A stretch of 64,000 nucleotides of DNA from Platanthera guangdongensis (Eukaryota > Streptophyta > Magnoliopsida > Asparagales > Orchidaceae). A model generated the notes under the pieces. The model was given only the letters and a program-made list of their open reading frames with translations, had not been told where the DNA came from and made no database searches. The stretch lies in assembly GCA_039583875.1 (NCBI GenBank), contig CM077155.1, positions 5,072,043 through 5,136,042 on the forward strand, given 5' to 3'. Position 1 is the stretch's first letter. Each line of letters starts with the position of its first letter. Shown here piece by piece: positions 53,353 to 64,000 of the stretch. A program made the position numbers and the translations under genes.

Positions 53353-53488
53353 TATACATCTTGTGTCGTCTGTGATATTGGTTGATATTTCTGTGTAGTG
53401 CTCTAATTAATTTTTATTCCGCAAAAGACGCACAAACCACCTATTCACCCCCCTCTAGGTGATTTAGGTCGACAACAGTTTTCTTTCA

Positions 53489-53503
53489 ATTGGTATCAAA
53501 GCG
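53489..53503 (+). other. Primer-binding site of element E
   Basis: ATTGGTATCAAAGCG, one mismatch to the usual TGGTATCAGAGC. Confidence 0.87.
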
Positions 53504-53572
53504 AGGTTGATCGTTAAAAGGTTAACACCTTGATCAGATCTAGATCTGTTGTCTGAAAGATTCTACCATAAA

Positions 53573-55882
53573 ATGGACAAGGGCAAGGATTTCGCCAAGC
53601 TTCCTCTGTGCAATAAAAACAACTTTCCCATGTGGAAAGAAAGGATAAAATTTTTCATGAAAGCTGTGGATCCAAGGATCTTCATGATCGTTGAAGAAGG
53701 TCCTTACGTTCCCATGACTATGTCCACTATCGACCCTACCAAGAGAGTTCCGAAAAAGCTAATGGATCTCGACAAAGACGAGATTGCACTTGTCTCTCTC
53801 GACAAGAAAGCTAAGAACATCATAGCAAGTGCAGTCGATGACTCGATGCTGCAGAATTTGATTCACTGTCAATCAGCTAAGGAGATGTGGCACTCCTTAG
53901 TCACTTTGATGGAAGGGACTGAAGAAGTAAGGGATGATCGGAGATCCCTTCTCAATCAAAAATATGAAGCGTTCCGACAAGGGAACAAGGAAACAATTGC
54001 CGACACCTTTGAGAACTTCTTCAAGATTGTAAATGGCATAAGGGTGTATGGCCGTGTCTTCACAAACAGAGAACTGAATGACAAATTCTTGAGATCCCTA
54101 ACCAAGGAATGGGATAACAAGGTATGTGCCATCAGGGAGTTCGGGAAGCTAGCTGAAACGGACCCGCAAAATCTCTTTGGAAAGCTTATGTCCTATGAAC
54201 TCCAAATCAATACAAGAAAAGCTGAAGAAGAGAAGGGCAGGTCTGCTCTAAAGGAGAAATTTGTCGCCCTGAAGGCAGACACCTCCAGAAAGACTAAGGC
54301 TGCCTCCCCCGCTCCAGCTCCAGAAGTTGATGAAGAAGAAGAAACATCAGATCCCAGCACCTCAGGCTCTGAACTATCTGAAGGAGAGTTCTCCTTGCTC
54401 TCAAGGCAATTCAAGAAGTTTCTTAATAAAAAGAAACAATGGAAAGGCAAGGATACCTCACATAGAAGATCGCGGCGCGATGACGATCGACAAAGAAAAG
54501 GCTCAAGCAGCCACGATAGGTATAACACTAAACAGAACAAATACGTTTCAACTGACATCATTTGCTACTGTTGCAATAAGCCAGGTCACGTCATTGCTGA
54601 CTTCCCTCACAAGAAGAAGGAGGGTGGCAGAAGGGAAGACAAGAAACCCTCACACAACAGAAAGAGGAAAGAGAAGAGCCTCATAGCCAAAAGGAGCAAG
54701 ACTCTTAGCGACTCCGACTCCTCAGAGTCAAGAGAAGAAGAAGAAGCTTACTTTGGGCTAATGGCTCAAACAGATGATGAACAAGAGCCCTAGTTCACTG
54801 GGAAGGTAAACTCTCACACCCCTCTCTCAGAGTCTGAAGTCTCTAAACATGATTGCGAGAGTAGCTCCTCTGACGATGAGTCAGAATTGATGGCCCAGTA
54901 TAAGGAGTTAATCATGGCTTACGACAAATGTCGTCGAGTCGTGAAGACTCAGGCTAAAGAGATCAAATCTCTAAAAGCCGAAGAGAGCAACTTGAGAGAG
55001 AAAGTCGCAAAGACTGACTCCCTCAAAGAAAACTTCAATAATGCTATTGAAGAATACAACAAGGCTCTCGAGCACCTTGACCTGAAGGAGAAGATCATCA
55101 AAGGATTGGAAGCCGAACTTGCGGCTGAAAGGAAACTTGTTGAGAGTTTCTCGAAGCCCAAGATAGTTCTTCCATTCATTGCTGAATTCTCAGCAAAGGC
55201 CAAGGGAGCTGGACTAGGCCATGAAGAAGCTCCTAGTAAATCCTCTAGGAGAAACAAGAATCAACGGAAAAATAAGGCCACCAAAAAGGCCTCAGCCGAA
55301 GAAAAGGGAAAAGCCCCTCAAAATCAAACCACATTCAGAAAGGTCATCTTTCCAACAAATGAGTTTGATTTTGACTCATCATACGGGCACTTTGCTAGGC
55401 CTACTCATGTAGATCCAAAGTCCCGCTATCAAGGATGGGCTCGATCCCGAAACTTTGGCGAAAGTGTCTTTAAGGCACCTTATGAAGAAGTTGTTCTTCA
55501 GAGCTATGGCCCTTTCAATCATGGGCATAACTTCAAGAACGCACCAAAGACAAAGCCTGCTGTAGAAAAACTAATAAAGGAGAAGAAGCCATGTGATTGC
55601 CATCACCATGAGGCATCTTCCTCCAAGAATGCTACCCCTGCTAGACCAAAGTTCCAAAAGGTCAAGCAGGAGATCTTGAGGTAAAGGTACAACAGATTTG
55701 ACTGTTGGTGCTGTGGCAAGGTTGGTCACTTCGCCATAGATTGCTGGTTCAATTCCAGAAACGCTGCAACCCCTCATGTCAGCAATATGAGAAAGACCAC
55801 TCATAATGCCAACACTCGCAGGGGGAGCACTCTAACCCGAGACCAAGGACCCAAACGTGTTTGGGTTCCTAAGGCGAATTGA
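53573..55882 (+). pseudogene. gag: gag of element E, two zinc knuckles, two internal stops
   Basis: ATG at 53573 (MDKGKDFAKLPLCNKNNF) is the better start, as an upstream TTG start has no support. Core PMWKERIKFFMKAVDPRIF. The first knuckle near 54563-54602 reads CYCCNKPGHVIADF, with Phe replacing the last Cys. Basic and acidic tracts, a coiled coil (about 54887-55180) and a basic linker follow, then a second, intact knuckle CWCCGKVGHFAIDC (55703-55744) and the closing motif GPKRVWVPKAN with TGA 55880-55882. Internal stops are TAG 54791-54793 and TAA 55682-55684, all in one frame. pol continues in the same frame after TGA-x-TGA. Confidence 0.92.
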
Positions 55883-55894
55883 TTGTGATTGCAG
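55883..55894 (+). promoter_or_regulatory. Splice-acceptor-like tract at gag/pol junction (E)
   Basis: TTGTGATTGCAG between the gag TGA and pol GGATGTCC. It contains an extra in-frame TGA (55886-55888), which makes simple readthrough less likely. Confidence 0.4.
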
Positions 55895-58800
55895 GGATGT
55901 CCAAAGGCCAACAAAATGCCTATTTGGTACTTGGACAGCGGATGCTCTCGGCATATGACCGGGACGAGAAGCCTCATTCAGAACTTTACTCCAGTCGTGA
56001 ACGGACCAAAAGTCATCTTTGGAGGTTCAGACCGTGGAATTACTAGAGGCTATGGTATGATTACTAACGACAATGTATCCTTCTCGGATGTGGCCTATGT
56101 TGAAGGATTGGAACACAATCTCATTAGCATAAGCCAACTCTGCGACAAAGGATACATAGTTGAGTTCCATGCTGAGAAGTGCTTGATAAAATCCGTTGAC
56201 AATATGGAAATGATTCTATCCGGCAATCAAAGCAGGAATATTTTCTGTTTAAATTTCATCTGTATAGATTCCTCCACACCAGTGTGTCTGTTGGCAAAAG
56301 ATAGTGTGTCTCTTGGTGACCAATGGCACAAGAGACTAGCACATATTAATTTCAAAACAATTAATAAACTATTTTCAATGAACTTGGTACGTGATGCCCC
56401 AAATGTCAATTGCGTCAAAGACAGACCTTGTCATGCATGCGTAAAAGGCAAGCAAACAAGGGCTACCTTCAAAAGAACTGTTGGCAAAGACTCTAACAGA
56501 TGTCTCCATCTATTGCACATGGACTTGTTTGGTCCACTGCAGATTAGAAGTTTGGGAGGCAAGGAATATACATTGGTAATTGTTGATGACTACTCGCGCT
56601 TTGCGTGGGTGTTCTTTCTGAAACACATGTCAGATACCTTCGATATCTTTACCAATTTTGTCAGGCAAGTCCAGAATGAATACAACTGCTCCATAGTCAA
56701 AATCAGAAGTGACAACGGAACAGAGTTCAAATCTGGGGCCATGACAGAATTCTGTGAAAGCTTATGTATCTTTCATGAGTTTTCCTCTCCTCGTACTCCA
56801 CAACAAAATGGAGTGGCTGAGAGAAGGAACAGAACACTCATAGAGGCCTGCAGGACCATGTTGAGTGATGCTTCACTACCGGAGTACTTCTGGGCTGAGG
56901 CCGTCAACACTGCATGCCACGTGCAAAATCGAGCACTCATAAACAAAGACCACAATAAGACTCCTTACGAACTTCTGAAAGGCAGAAAACCAACAGTCTC
57001 TTACTTTAGAATCTTTGGCTGAAAATGCTTCGTACTTAACAATGGCAAGTATCATACCACCAAGTTCAGCGAAAAGAGCTTTGAAGGTACTTTTGTAGGA
57101 TATAGTAGCCATAGTAAGGCATATAGGATTTTTAATAGAAAAACCCTGGTTGTGGAAGAATCGATACATGTTGTATTTAATGAGATGAGCTTGCTGCAAA
57201 GCAATCCGTCTAGTGTGCTCATTGAAGATGCAGGTGAAAAGATGAAAGAAACCAACTTGGATGATCCGTCCGAAGAAGAAGGCGAGAAATTCATTAAGAT
57301 CACCACTCCCACTCCTATTGGAGAGGCTGATGATCAAAATGAAGAAGTCATCTAGGATGAAGAAATCACTCCGGTGCTTGAATATAATCCAGATGCAAGG
57401 ACTCTAAAGCTCAGACATCTGAAAGATCACCCCATGGACCAGATCATAGGAGATCCCCGGGATGGTGTCAGAACTCGGAGAGGTACAACTAATGAGAATC
57501 TTCATTTGAGTTTTCTCTCACAGGTTGAACCAAAGAAATTTGAGGAAGCAAACTCAGACGCATCATGGATACTGGCAATGGAAGAAGAGCTAAATCAGTT
57601 CAAGCACTGCAATCTGTGGATGCTGGTTCCAAGTCCCAAGGGAAAGAACATCATTGGAACAAAATGGGTCTTCAGGAATAAGATGGATGAAGACGGGACT
57701 ATCATAAAGAACAAGGACAGACTGGTCGCTAAAGGCTATCGTCAAGAAGAAGGAATCGACTTCGACCAGACATATGCTCCAGTGGCCAGGCTGGAAGCAA
57801 TAAGGTTGTTCCTAGTATATGCTGCCTTCAAAGGCTTCACCGTCTATCAGATGGACATGAAGTCGGCCTTCCTGAATGGTAACTTAAAGGAGGAAGTGTA
57901 TGTGGAACAACCTCCAGGTTTCGTTGATCCCAACTTTCCCGATCATGTCTATTTTCTGCACAAGGCCCTATATGGTCTGAAACAAGCTCCTCGAGCGTGG
58001 TATGAAACGTTGTCTACCTTTCTACTTGAGAACAAGTTCACAAGGGGAAAGATAGACAAGACATTATTTCTTAGGGAAATAAAAGGCAAGATTTTGCTAG
58101 TACAAATCTATGTCGATGACATTATCTTTGGCTCTACAGATAACAACCTCTGCAAAAAGTTCTCAAAACTTATGCAAGGGAAGTTTGAAATGAGCAGTAT
58201 GGGCGAGCTGAAGTATTTCTTAGGGCTTCAAGTGAAACAATCTGAAGATGGAATTTTCATCTCACAGACAAAATTCACCAAAGAGCTAATTAAGAAATTC
58301 GGAATGGAGAACGCAACCTCTATGAGGACTCCAATGGGCTCAACTATGTCTCTGGACACGGATGAGAAATGGAAACCTTTTGATGAAACCAAGTACAGAA
58401 GCATAATTGGATCCTTGCTCTACCTTACTGCCAGTAGGCCTGACATAATGTTCTCAACATGTGTCTGTGCTAGATTTCAGGTAAACTCTAATGAATCTCA
58501 TTACGCAACTGCAAAGCGGATCCTGAGATACCTTAAAGGCACACCAAATCTTGGCTTATGGTACCCAAGAAGTAATGACAGCGAACTAATTGGATTTTCA
58601 GATGTAGATTTTACAGGTAGCAAAGACGACCGAAAAAGCACCTCAGGGACTTGCCAATTCTTCGGAAGAAGGATAATTTCCTGGAGTAGCAAGAAGCAGA
58701 ACTGTGTCGCAATCTCAACGGCCGAGTCAGAGTATATCTCTACAGGCAGTTGTTGCGCACAGTTGCTATGGATAAAGAATCAGTTCGAGGACTACAACCT

Positions 58801-59056
58801 GCAGTTCAAGGATATACCCTTGTACTGTGACTCCTCCAGCGCAATTGCAATATCCAATAATTCAGTCTCTCACAGCCGGACAAAGCACATTGAGCTACGG
58901 TACCACTTCATCCGGGAACATGTGGAGCATGGAGACATAGATCTCCAATATGTGCCTACAGATAGGCAAGTTGCAGATATCTTCACAAAGCCGCTGGACG
59001 AGACCAAGTTCTCGTTTTTCAAGACAGAGCTTGGGATGCTCAACAAAGAGGACTAA
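55895..59056 (+). pseudogene. pol: pol of element E, two in-frame stops, active sites intact
   Basis: YLDSGCSRHM (about 55925), WHKRLAH with CHAC, DLFGP (about 56523), RSDNGTEF (about 56705), GVAERRNRT (about 56812), [10 protein letters not shown] (57852), [11 protein letters not shown] (about 57969), YVDD (58109-58120), STAESEY (about 58717) and TKPLDE (about 58987). Stops TGA 57020-57022 and TAG 57353-57355 lie in the linker between integrase and reverse transcriptase, in one continuous frame. Closest relative in the window is element C pol. Confidence 0.95.
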
Positions 59057-59149
59057 AGAAGGCTGAATGACTAAGAAGCAAGTAATTGCAAAGGGTTAGT
59101 CAAACTCTACTAATCAACTTTTTCAAAATTCCACTTGAGAAGTATGAGA

Positions 59150-59350
59150 CATACTCGAGTATCTACAGATCTACTCGAGTATATGAATGAACCTACTCGA
59201 GTAAGTCAATACCTACTCGAGTAAGTCAATACCTACTCGAGTAAGTCTCTCACCTACTCGAGTAAGTCCTTATCTACTCGAGTAGTTTTTCTTACATACT
59301 CGAGTAGCTCCAGTCAACCTACTCGAGTAGCTCCTTTATCTACTCGAGTA
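59150..59350 (+). repeat. CTACTCGAGTAA/G palindrome array in pol-ORF3 spacer (E)
   Basis: About eleven ACTCGAGTA copies spaced 10-25 bases, same motif as the E LTR. The pair GTCAATACCTACTCGAGTAA is repeated exactly. Confidence 0.93.
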
Positions 59351-59586
59351 GCCTATCTCTCTCTCGTGTCCTGATTTCCAGTTTTTCAAAATTTGTTCTA
59401 TTCGCCACCCAAGGCTATATGCCGCCTCTTTATTTAAATTAATTAGCGGAAATTGAAGAGTTATATATATATGAAATTCTGAAACATCAAACCTACTCGA
59501 CATCATTTCTATCTCTCGAGTACCCTGTCTCTTCGCCTACCCTGCCGACTCGCCTCTGCCGCTGTTGCAGAGCTCTTACTCTCAAC

Positions 59587-62004
59587 TCCTCCAGTCATTC
59601 GCACCCATGGCGACTTCTCACAAGATCGGCGTCGGCTCCGAACTCGTCACCGACGGTATTGCAGAGCTCTCCGACGATTTCCACATCCTCCTCATTCTTC
59701 TCGACACCGTCGGCCTCTCCTTCATACTCCAAGAACCCTGTCGCGTTCTCATCCCCGCAGTTGCAGAATTCTTCACAAATCTAAAGGTTCAACGCAATGG
59801 CAGAGTCCTAAAATCTACATGTTAAGGGGCTGAAACTACAGTTCACCAAGACCTCTGTCTCTCAACTTCTCCATTTACCTATTGTTGATGAAGAAGATGA
59901 GTTGGATGATGAAGACTCTGACCGAACAGCTCTTTTTTGTGGCCTTTCTCCTGACGCTCAGTATATCAAGAGGTTCGATATGAATGCAGAAGGCAAATTC
60001 TTGGTTGATGTTATTGGTAAAATTCTCCTGTGCAAGACTCACTCCATCAGAGAAATTCCCTTATACTTCTTCGATATAATGCAAGCCATAGTATGCCGCA
60101 AGAAGTACCAATTTGGCATGTTGATTCTGGACAAGATAAAGGATAACATGAAATCCCCCAACTACGCAAGAATTATATCTCTGCTCCTCCATGCCACAAA
60201 TCCTGAAGTATTCAACTTCTCCAAAGGGACTCCACTTCACCACATGAAGAAGGTCTCCATCTCTTCAATTCAGAGATGGGATCTCAAGCTCAAGAACTCT
60301 GCCCAAGCTGTAAAGGTTTCAGAAATTCCAGAAGTTCCAGCTGCAGAGGACAGGACTCCATCTCCCTCTCCTCATCATGTGGCCAGCTCCTATGGTGCAC
60401 CAAGTGAGGGGGAGCCTGCTCCTTCTAGCCCAGTCAGGCAACCCTCTCCTCAGCCAGAGATTCCATCCCTACCTCATACTCCAAAGAGTCCATCCACTTC
60501 CTCAGATCAAGTCCCTCAAGACACTCTTCTGTACACAACTGCTGCCATAGATGCCATGATTGCAGAGCTCACTAAAGATGTGCTTCCCCCTCCTCCTCTA
60601 TCTCCTCCAGCTCCAACCACTGAACATCATAAAGACTTGTCTCCAGCACAGTCTCCTGCCCATTCTCCAGCCAAAACTCCAACACCTTCTCCTCCTCCTC
60701 CAGCAGATAAGCTAGACACCATTTTTATTTCTGATGAGCCTTCTCCTGAGCCAGCTGAGGCCCCTCTCAGAAACCTTGATTTCTCCTTTCCCCATGCTAC
60801 AGAAGAATTGGATGTTGTCATTCCTACCACCAGAGCTCTCAGCTCAGTGCTTATTGAAGAAATAGCTCCTTGGGTAACTCCTCCTATCCCTACTACTGCT
60901 CCCTCTACTGCTGCTGCTACAGTTTCCTCCTCCTCAGATCTGCTGCAAAGTATTGTCATTCTTCTTCAAGAACAAAGACATCATTTTGACACCTCTCTAA
61001 AGGTGGTCACTGATAAGGTCACTGCACTTGAGACTGAGATGAGCAGAGGTTTTGCTGAAATTCAGCATAACACTGACAAGCTAAAGTACCTGTTCCAACT
61101 TGGTGGTAAAGCTCTTGACCATACTATCACTAGTATTGGCAATGTCATGGAACAAGGTGTAACCTTGGCCAATAATCAGATTGAGCTAGACAAGAGGACT
61201 GAAGCCAACAAGATGACAATCTGTGAAGAAGTTGGGACCTTCAAAGATGACACCATAGAGAAAGTATCTGTTGAAATCAGAAAGGGGGAGGGCTTGATAA
61301 AAGAACTCAAAGAACAGGTAGAAAAATCTACTGCTCAGAAGACAGTTGAATGAGAAGCTCATATAAAGACCATTCATGATGATGTGCTTGCCCAGATACA
61401 GAGTGTCAAATTTCACACCTATGACACTGCTGTTTGGATGCACAATCAAATCTTGCCAGATCTTGCGGTTGACTCAAACATCATTCCCCATCATCTCAAT
61501 CCTCTAGCCACAGATGTCTCTGCTCCTGCTGTTCCTCAACAACCTACCTTCTCCCCCAGGCCTGGAGACTCAGTTGCTCCTCCAGACACTAATGTTCCAG
61601 GCTGGGAAGAAGAAGATCCTGCTGATATATTCCTTCAAGCCCCTCCAGAGATCAGAATCCACAAGAAGAAAAGGAAATATGGTGAAGGTCCCTCTGCCAG
61701 CAGGACAGCTCCTTCTAAGGCCCCTGAACATGCTGAAGCCTGGTCTCCAACTTCAAAATCTCTCATCTTGGACACACTTAGGCTGGTCATGGATCACAAT
61801 GAGAACAGAAACATGCACTACAGTTCCCAAGAATGGGAGTTATATGAGAAGTCTATGCTGAAAAGGAAGATCCATGATAGAGAATTTGGGAGAAATAATC
61901 CTGCTGCTCCTCCAAGGCCTCCTAAGTACTTCCCAAAGCCATTCAGCTACCTAAGGAGACAACAAGAGAAGATGGACAAGCAGCAATCCCAAGCCCAAAC
62001 CTAA
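59587..62004 (+). pseudogene. Post-pol ORF3 of element E, one frameshift and one stop
   Basis: ATG 59587 (MATSHKIGVGSELVTDG). The N-terminal helical domain includes GKFLVDVIGKILLCKTHSI (from about 59989). A Pro/Ser-rich middle (60340-60740) is followed by a predicted coiled coil (about 60930-61330) and a C-terminal block shared with C: WSPTSKS (61741), YSSQEWELY and KYFPKPFSYLRRQQ (near 61924). A frame change near 59815 and TGA 61351-61353 disable it. A TTGCAG tract lies upstream near 59563. No signal peptide or membrane segment is seen. Confidence 0.88.
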
Positions 62005-62190
62005 AAGATGATGAGAAATTGAAATGATAATTGTAGACTTGATGTTTTTTTGGAAACTTACATATATATACAATTCTTCATTCCTGTCTAATTATCTTTT
62101 TCATTATCCTTTGCTTACCTGCTCATATTTTTCTACTTAGTTTCTTTTATGTCCATAATTCACCTTAGTGTAAAGGGTTCTGACTTCAAC

Positions 62191-62204
62191 AAATAGGGGG
62201 AGAT
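62191..62204 (+). other. Polypurine tract of element E
   Basis: AAATAGGGGGAGAT before the 3' LTR. Confidence 0.93.
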
Positions 62205-63979
62205 TGTTGGGTATTTCATCCACATGAACCCAGATTTGATGAAGTCACCCTGGAACTAAGATGAATTAAGTTGTATTTGATGCTTGGTTTGAGCTATATG
62301 TTTGCAGGAGTTTCACTGGGAAGTGTAGGCCAATGTCAGCCCACAGTGGGTCACCAAACACAGGAACTGTGCAATGTAATCCCTCATTGCATATTCCAAG
62401 GTGTTGACTCATGTCTGGTCTCTCTATTGGGATACACTTCATATTCAAGCTATTGGACTACGGGAAAGGCATTGGAAGTTGGCTACTTTAGAAGAATCAG
62501 TTTTTCCAACATCAGGAAATTTCTAAGTGTTTTACTCGAGTAGATCCTTTACCTACTCGAGTTGTCTGGGTATAAGTTACTCGAGTAGACATAGTCATAT
62601 ACTCGAGTAGCTAAGTCACCTACTCGAGTAGACCAAGTCATATACTCGAGTAAGTATACTCACCTACTCGAGTAGATAGAAACATACTCGAGTAGTTCAT
62701 TTTTACCTACTCGAATAGTTCCTGTGTCACCCGTGTACCTTGCTATTTCCCTACTCCAGAAATTTTCTAAGTCGTTTACTCGAGTAGAACTTTCACCTAC
62801 TCGAGTAGATTACTTTCTCTCGAGTAGTTTAGTTCAACTACTCGAGTAGTTGCCAGCAGACCTCTTCAGAATTTTTCTAAGTATTCCACTCGAGTAGTAC
62901 TTCTTGTACTCGAGTAGGTTATGTAATATACTCGAGTAGCTCTTCTAGTACTCGAGTAGATCCTCTATATACTCGAGTAGGTCTCTTCGCATACTCGAGT
63001 AGTTCTGTCTGTATACTCGAGTAGTTGATCTCTATATACTCGAGTAGTCTTTTTACACTTACCCGAGTATGTTTCCCATCATATACTCGAGTAGTCATTT
63101 AACTACTCGAGTAGTTATTGACTTACTCGTGTAGTTGGCCAAATATTTCCGAAAGTTTTCTAAGTCATTTTTCTGACGGGATTTTTCAAATCACGCGACA
63201 TGATTGGTCCACGTGTACATCATTATGACCGATTATGACCGCTAGTCTCTCCTATATAAGGTCTTATCAGAAAATGACAAACCCTAAGTATTCTCAAAGC
63301 ATTCTTGTAATTTCTTTTTCGAGAAATAATCTTCAGCCGCCTCCTCTCTGATTTTCGCGAAACGGAAGTCGTCGCCGCCGCCTTCTTCTCCGGCCAAAGC
63401 TTCTACTTTCAGAGGACTATTCTGAAGAAAAGTTACAGATCGAGATCGACTTCACTGATCATATTTTCTCTCGATTTCTGTAAAAGGAAGTAGATCCAGA
63501 TCGAGGCCGAGACCTTCTTCACCGATTTCTGAAAAAGCTGCAAAGTTGAAAAGAAGAAGATCCTGGCCATTTCCTTCAGATCTGAGTTATTTACTATTTG
63601 TATTCTTGTAAACTCTTTATTAATCTTGTAGGAGAAATCTTCTCCGAGTGTAGGAGTTTTTCACTCCGAGTTTATAGGAAGTGTTATCTTCCAAGGTGTA
63701 GATCCGTTTTGTTTGGATCGAGTTTGTAGGAACTTTGTTCCGAGGGTAGGATCGGTTTTTGATCCGAGATAGTGGAGTAGCCAAGTCTAGTTGATTGCTA
63801 GATCGGTGAGGGAAAGTGGATGTACCCAAGGTTGGGGAACCACTATACATCTTGTGTCGTCTATGATATTGGTAGATATTTCTGTGCAGTGCTCTAATTA
63901 ATTTTTATTCCACAAAAGACGCACAAACCACCTATTCACCCCCATCTAGGTGATTTAGGTCGACAACAGTTTTCTTTCA
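62205..63979 (+). repeat. 3' LTR of element E
   Basis: 1775 bp and uninterrupted, so it shows the target sequence of the composite intact near 62895 (GAGTAGTACTTCTTG). Palindromes at 62530-63120, TATA at 63253, hairpin modules at 63628-63772, conserved hairpin at 63816-63843. Confidence 0.95.
63628..63772 (+). promoter_or_regulatory. Hairpin module array (E 3' LTR)
   Basis: Same six modules as at 53137. The second arm of module 2 is ACTCC here (full pairing) where the 5' copy has ACTCT. Confidence 0.75.
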
Positions 63980-64000
63980 AATAACACTTTGCAGGTACCT
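63980..64000 (+). mobile_element. Element D resumes (pol, cut by window end)
   Basis: AATAACACTTTGCAGGTACC matches element A near 2379-2399, the same place where D was interrupted at 40530. Confidence 0.85.

Larger units (their letters stand above)
52404..53488 (+). repeat. 5' LTR of element E, right part
   Basis: Continues the LTR interrupted at 41246, collinear with 62899-63979. It holds the rest of the CTCGAG array (52411-52640), a TATA box (52762), the six-module hairpin array and the conserved hairpin. Confidence 0.94.
40531..63979 (+). mobile_element. Element E: complete Sirevirus, CTCGAG palindrome family, containing a nested element
   Basis: LTRs begin TGTTGGGTATTTCATCC and end TTTCTTTCA. 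The 5' LTR is split by the composite at 41247-52403. Without that insertion the element is about 12.3 kb with LTRs of 1796 and 1775 bp. Gene content is gag, pol, ORF3. Breaks are few: in gag TAG 54791-54793 and TAA 55682-55684, in pol TGA 57020-57022 and TAG 57353-57355, in ORF3 one frame change and TGA 61351-61353. Reverse transcriptase keeps YVDD. Confidence 0.95.

Overview
This window is plant nuclear DNA made almost entirely of LTR retrotransposons. The evidence is the tRNA-iMet type primer-binding sites (TGGTATCAGAG), Ty1/copia domain order (protease, integrase, reverse transcriptase, RNase H), long LTRs, AAATAGGGGGAGAT polypurine tracts and a large extra ORF after pol. Those features point to the Sirevirus (SIRE/Maximus) lineage, known only from plants. 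No host protein gene, rRNA or tRNA gene could be supported. The species cannot be named from this sequence.

Layout (my element names). Element A (1-9431): 5'-truncated Sirevirus with decayed gag, pol and ORF3 and a 3' LTR. 9432-10818: unassigned DNA with a GC-rich island. Element F (10819-16135): a different, short-LTR copia element, complete end to end but dead. 16136-21202: unassigned DNA with a 59-bp minisatellite, an ATT microsatellite, a 478-bp tandem duplication and long arrays of T-tracts alternating with CpG-rich blocks. 21203-35150: a minus-strand Sirevirus LTR fragment split by element C (21879-34247), a complete Sirevirus flanked by the target duplication TGTTC. Element D (35283-40530, resuming at 63980): a Sirevirus whose pol is split by element E (40531-63979). 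Element E's own 5' LTR is split by a composite element (41247-52403) flanked by the target duplication TAGTA. Nesting is therefore three deep: D, then E, then the composite.

The composite is unusual. It has two apparently identical 121-bp LTRs of a miniature (TRIM-like) element. Directly behind the left 121-bp LTR comes the complete interior of a Sirevirus (element B: gag, pol, ORF3, polypurine tract) and then one 1565-bp Sirevirus LTR. A second primer-binding site, the short TRIM interior, its purine tract and the right 121-bp LTR follow. The junctions lie in about 20 bp of shared primer-binding-site sequence.

The Sireviruses fall into groups by a short palindromic repeat with a TCGA core. 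A, B, D and the minus-strand LTR carry TCGTCGA/TCGACGA. C carries TGTGTCGACACA. E carries CTACTCGAGTAG. Each group repeats its motif in the LTR promoter half and again between pol and ORF3. In A, B and D the motif also lies inside the gag reading frame and encodes Ser-Ser-Asn and Arg-Arg units.

The strongest candidate for something undescribed is in the transcribed half of the LTRs. C has eleven, and E six, consecutive small hairpin modules with a constant frame (TAG before, GAG after) but different stem sequences whose pairing is preserved. The A/B/D group has a counterpart with a constant loop (ACCTGATCAAAA) and changing arms. In C, E and B a conserved two-stem hairpin built on GTGGATGTACCC follows directly, and A and D keep recognisable versions. 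This looks like a rapidly changing but structurally conserved RNA leader.

Most reading frames carry stops or frameshifts. The exception is B ORF3 (47233-50271, 1012 codons), which is open throughout.
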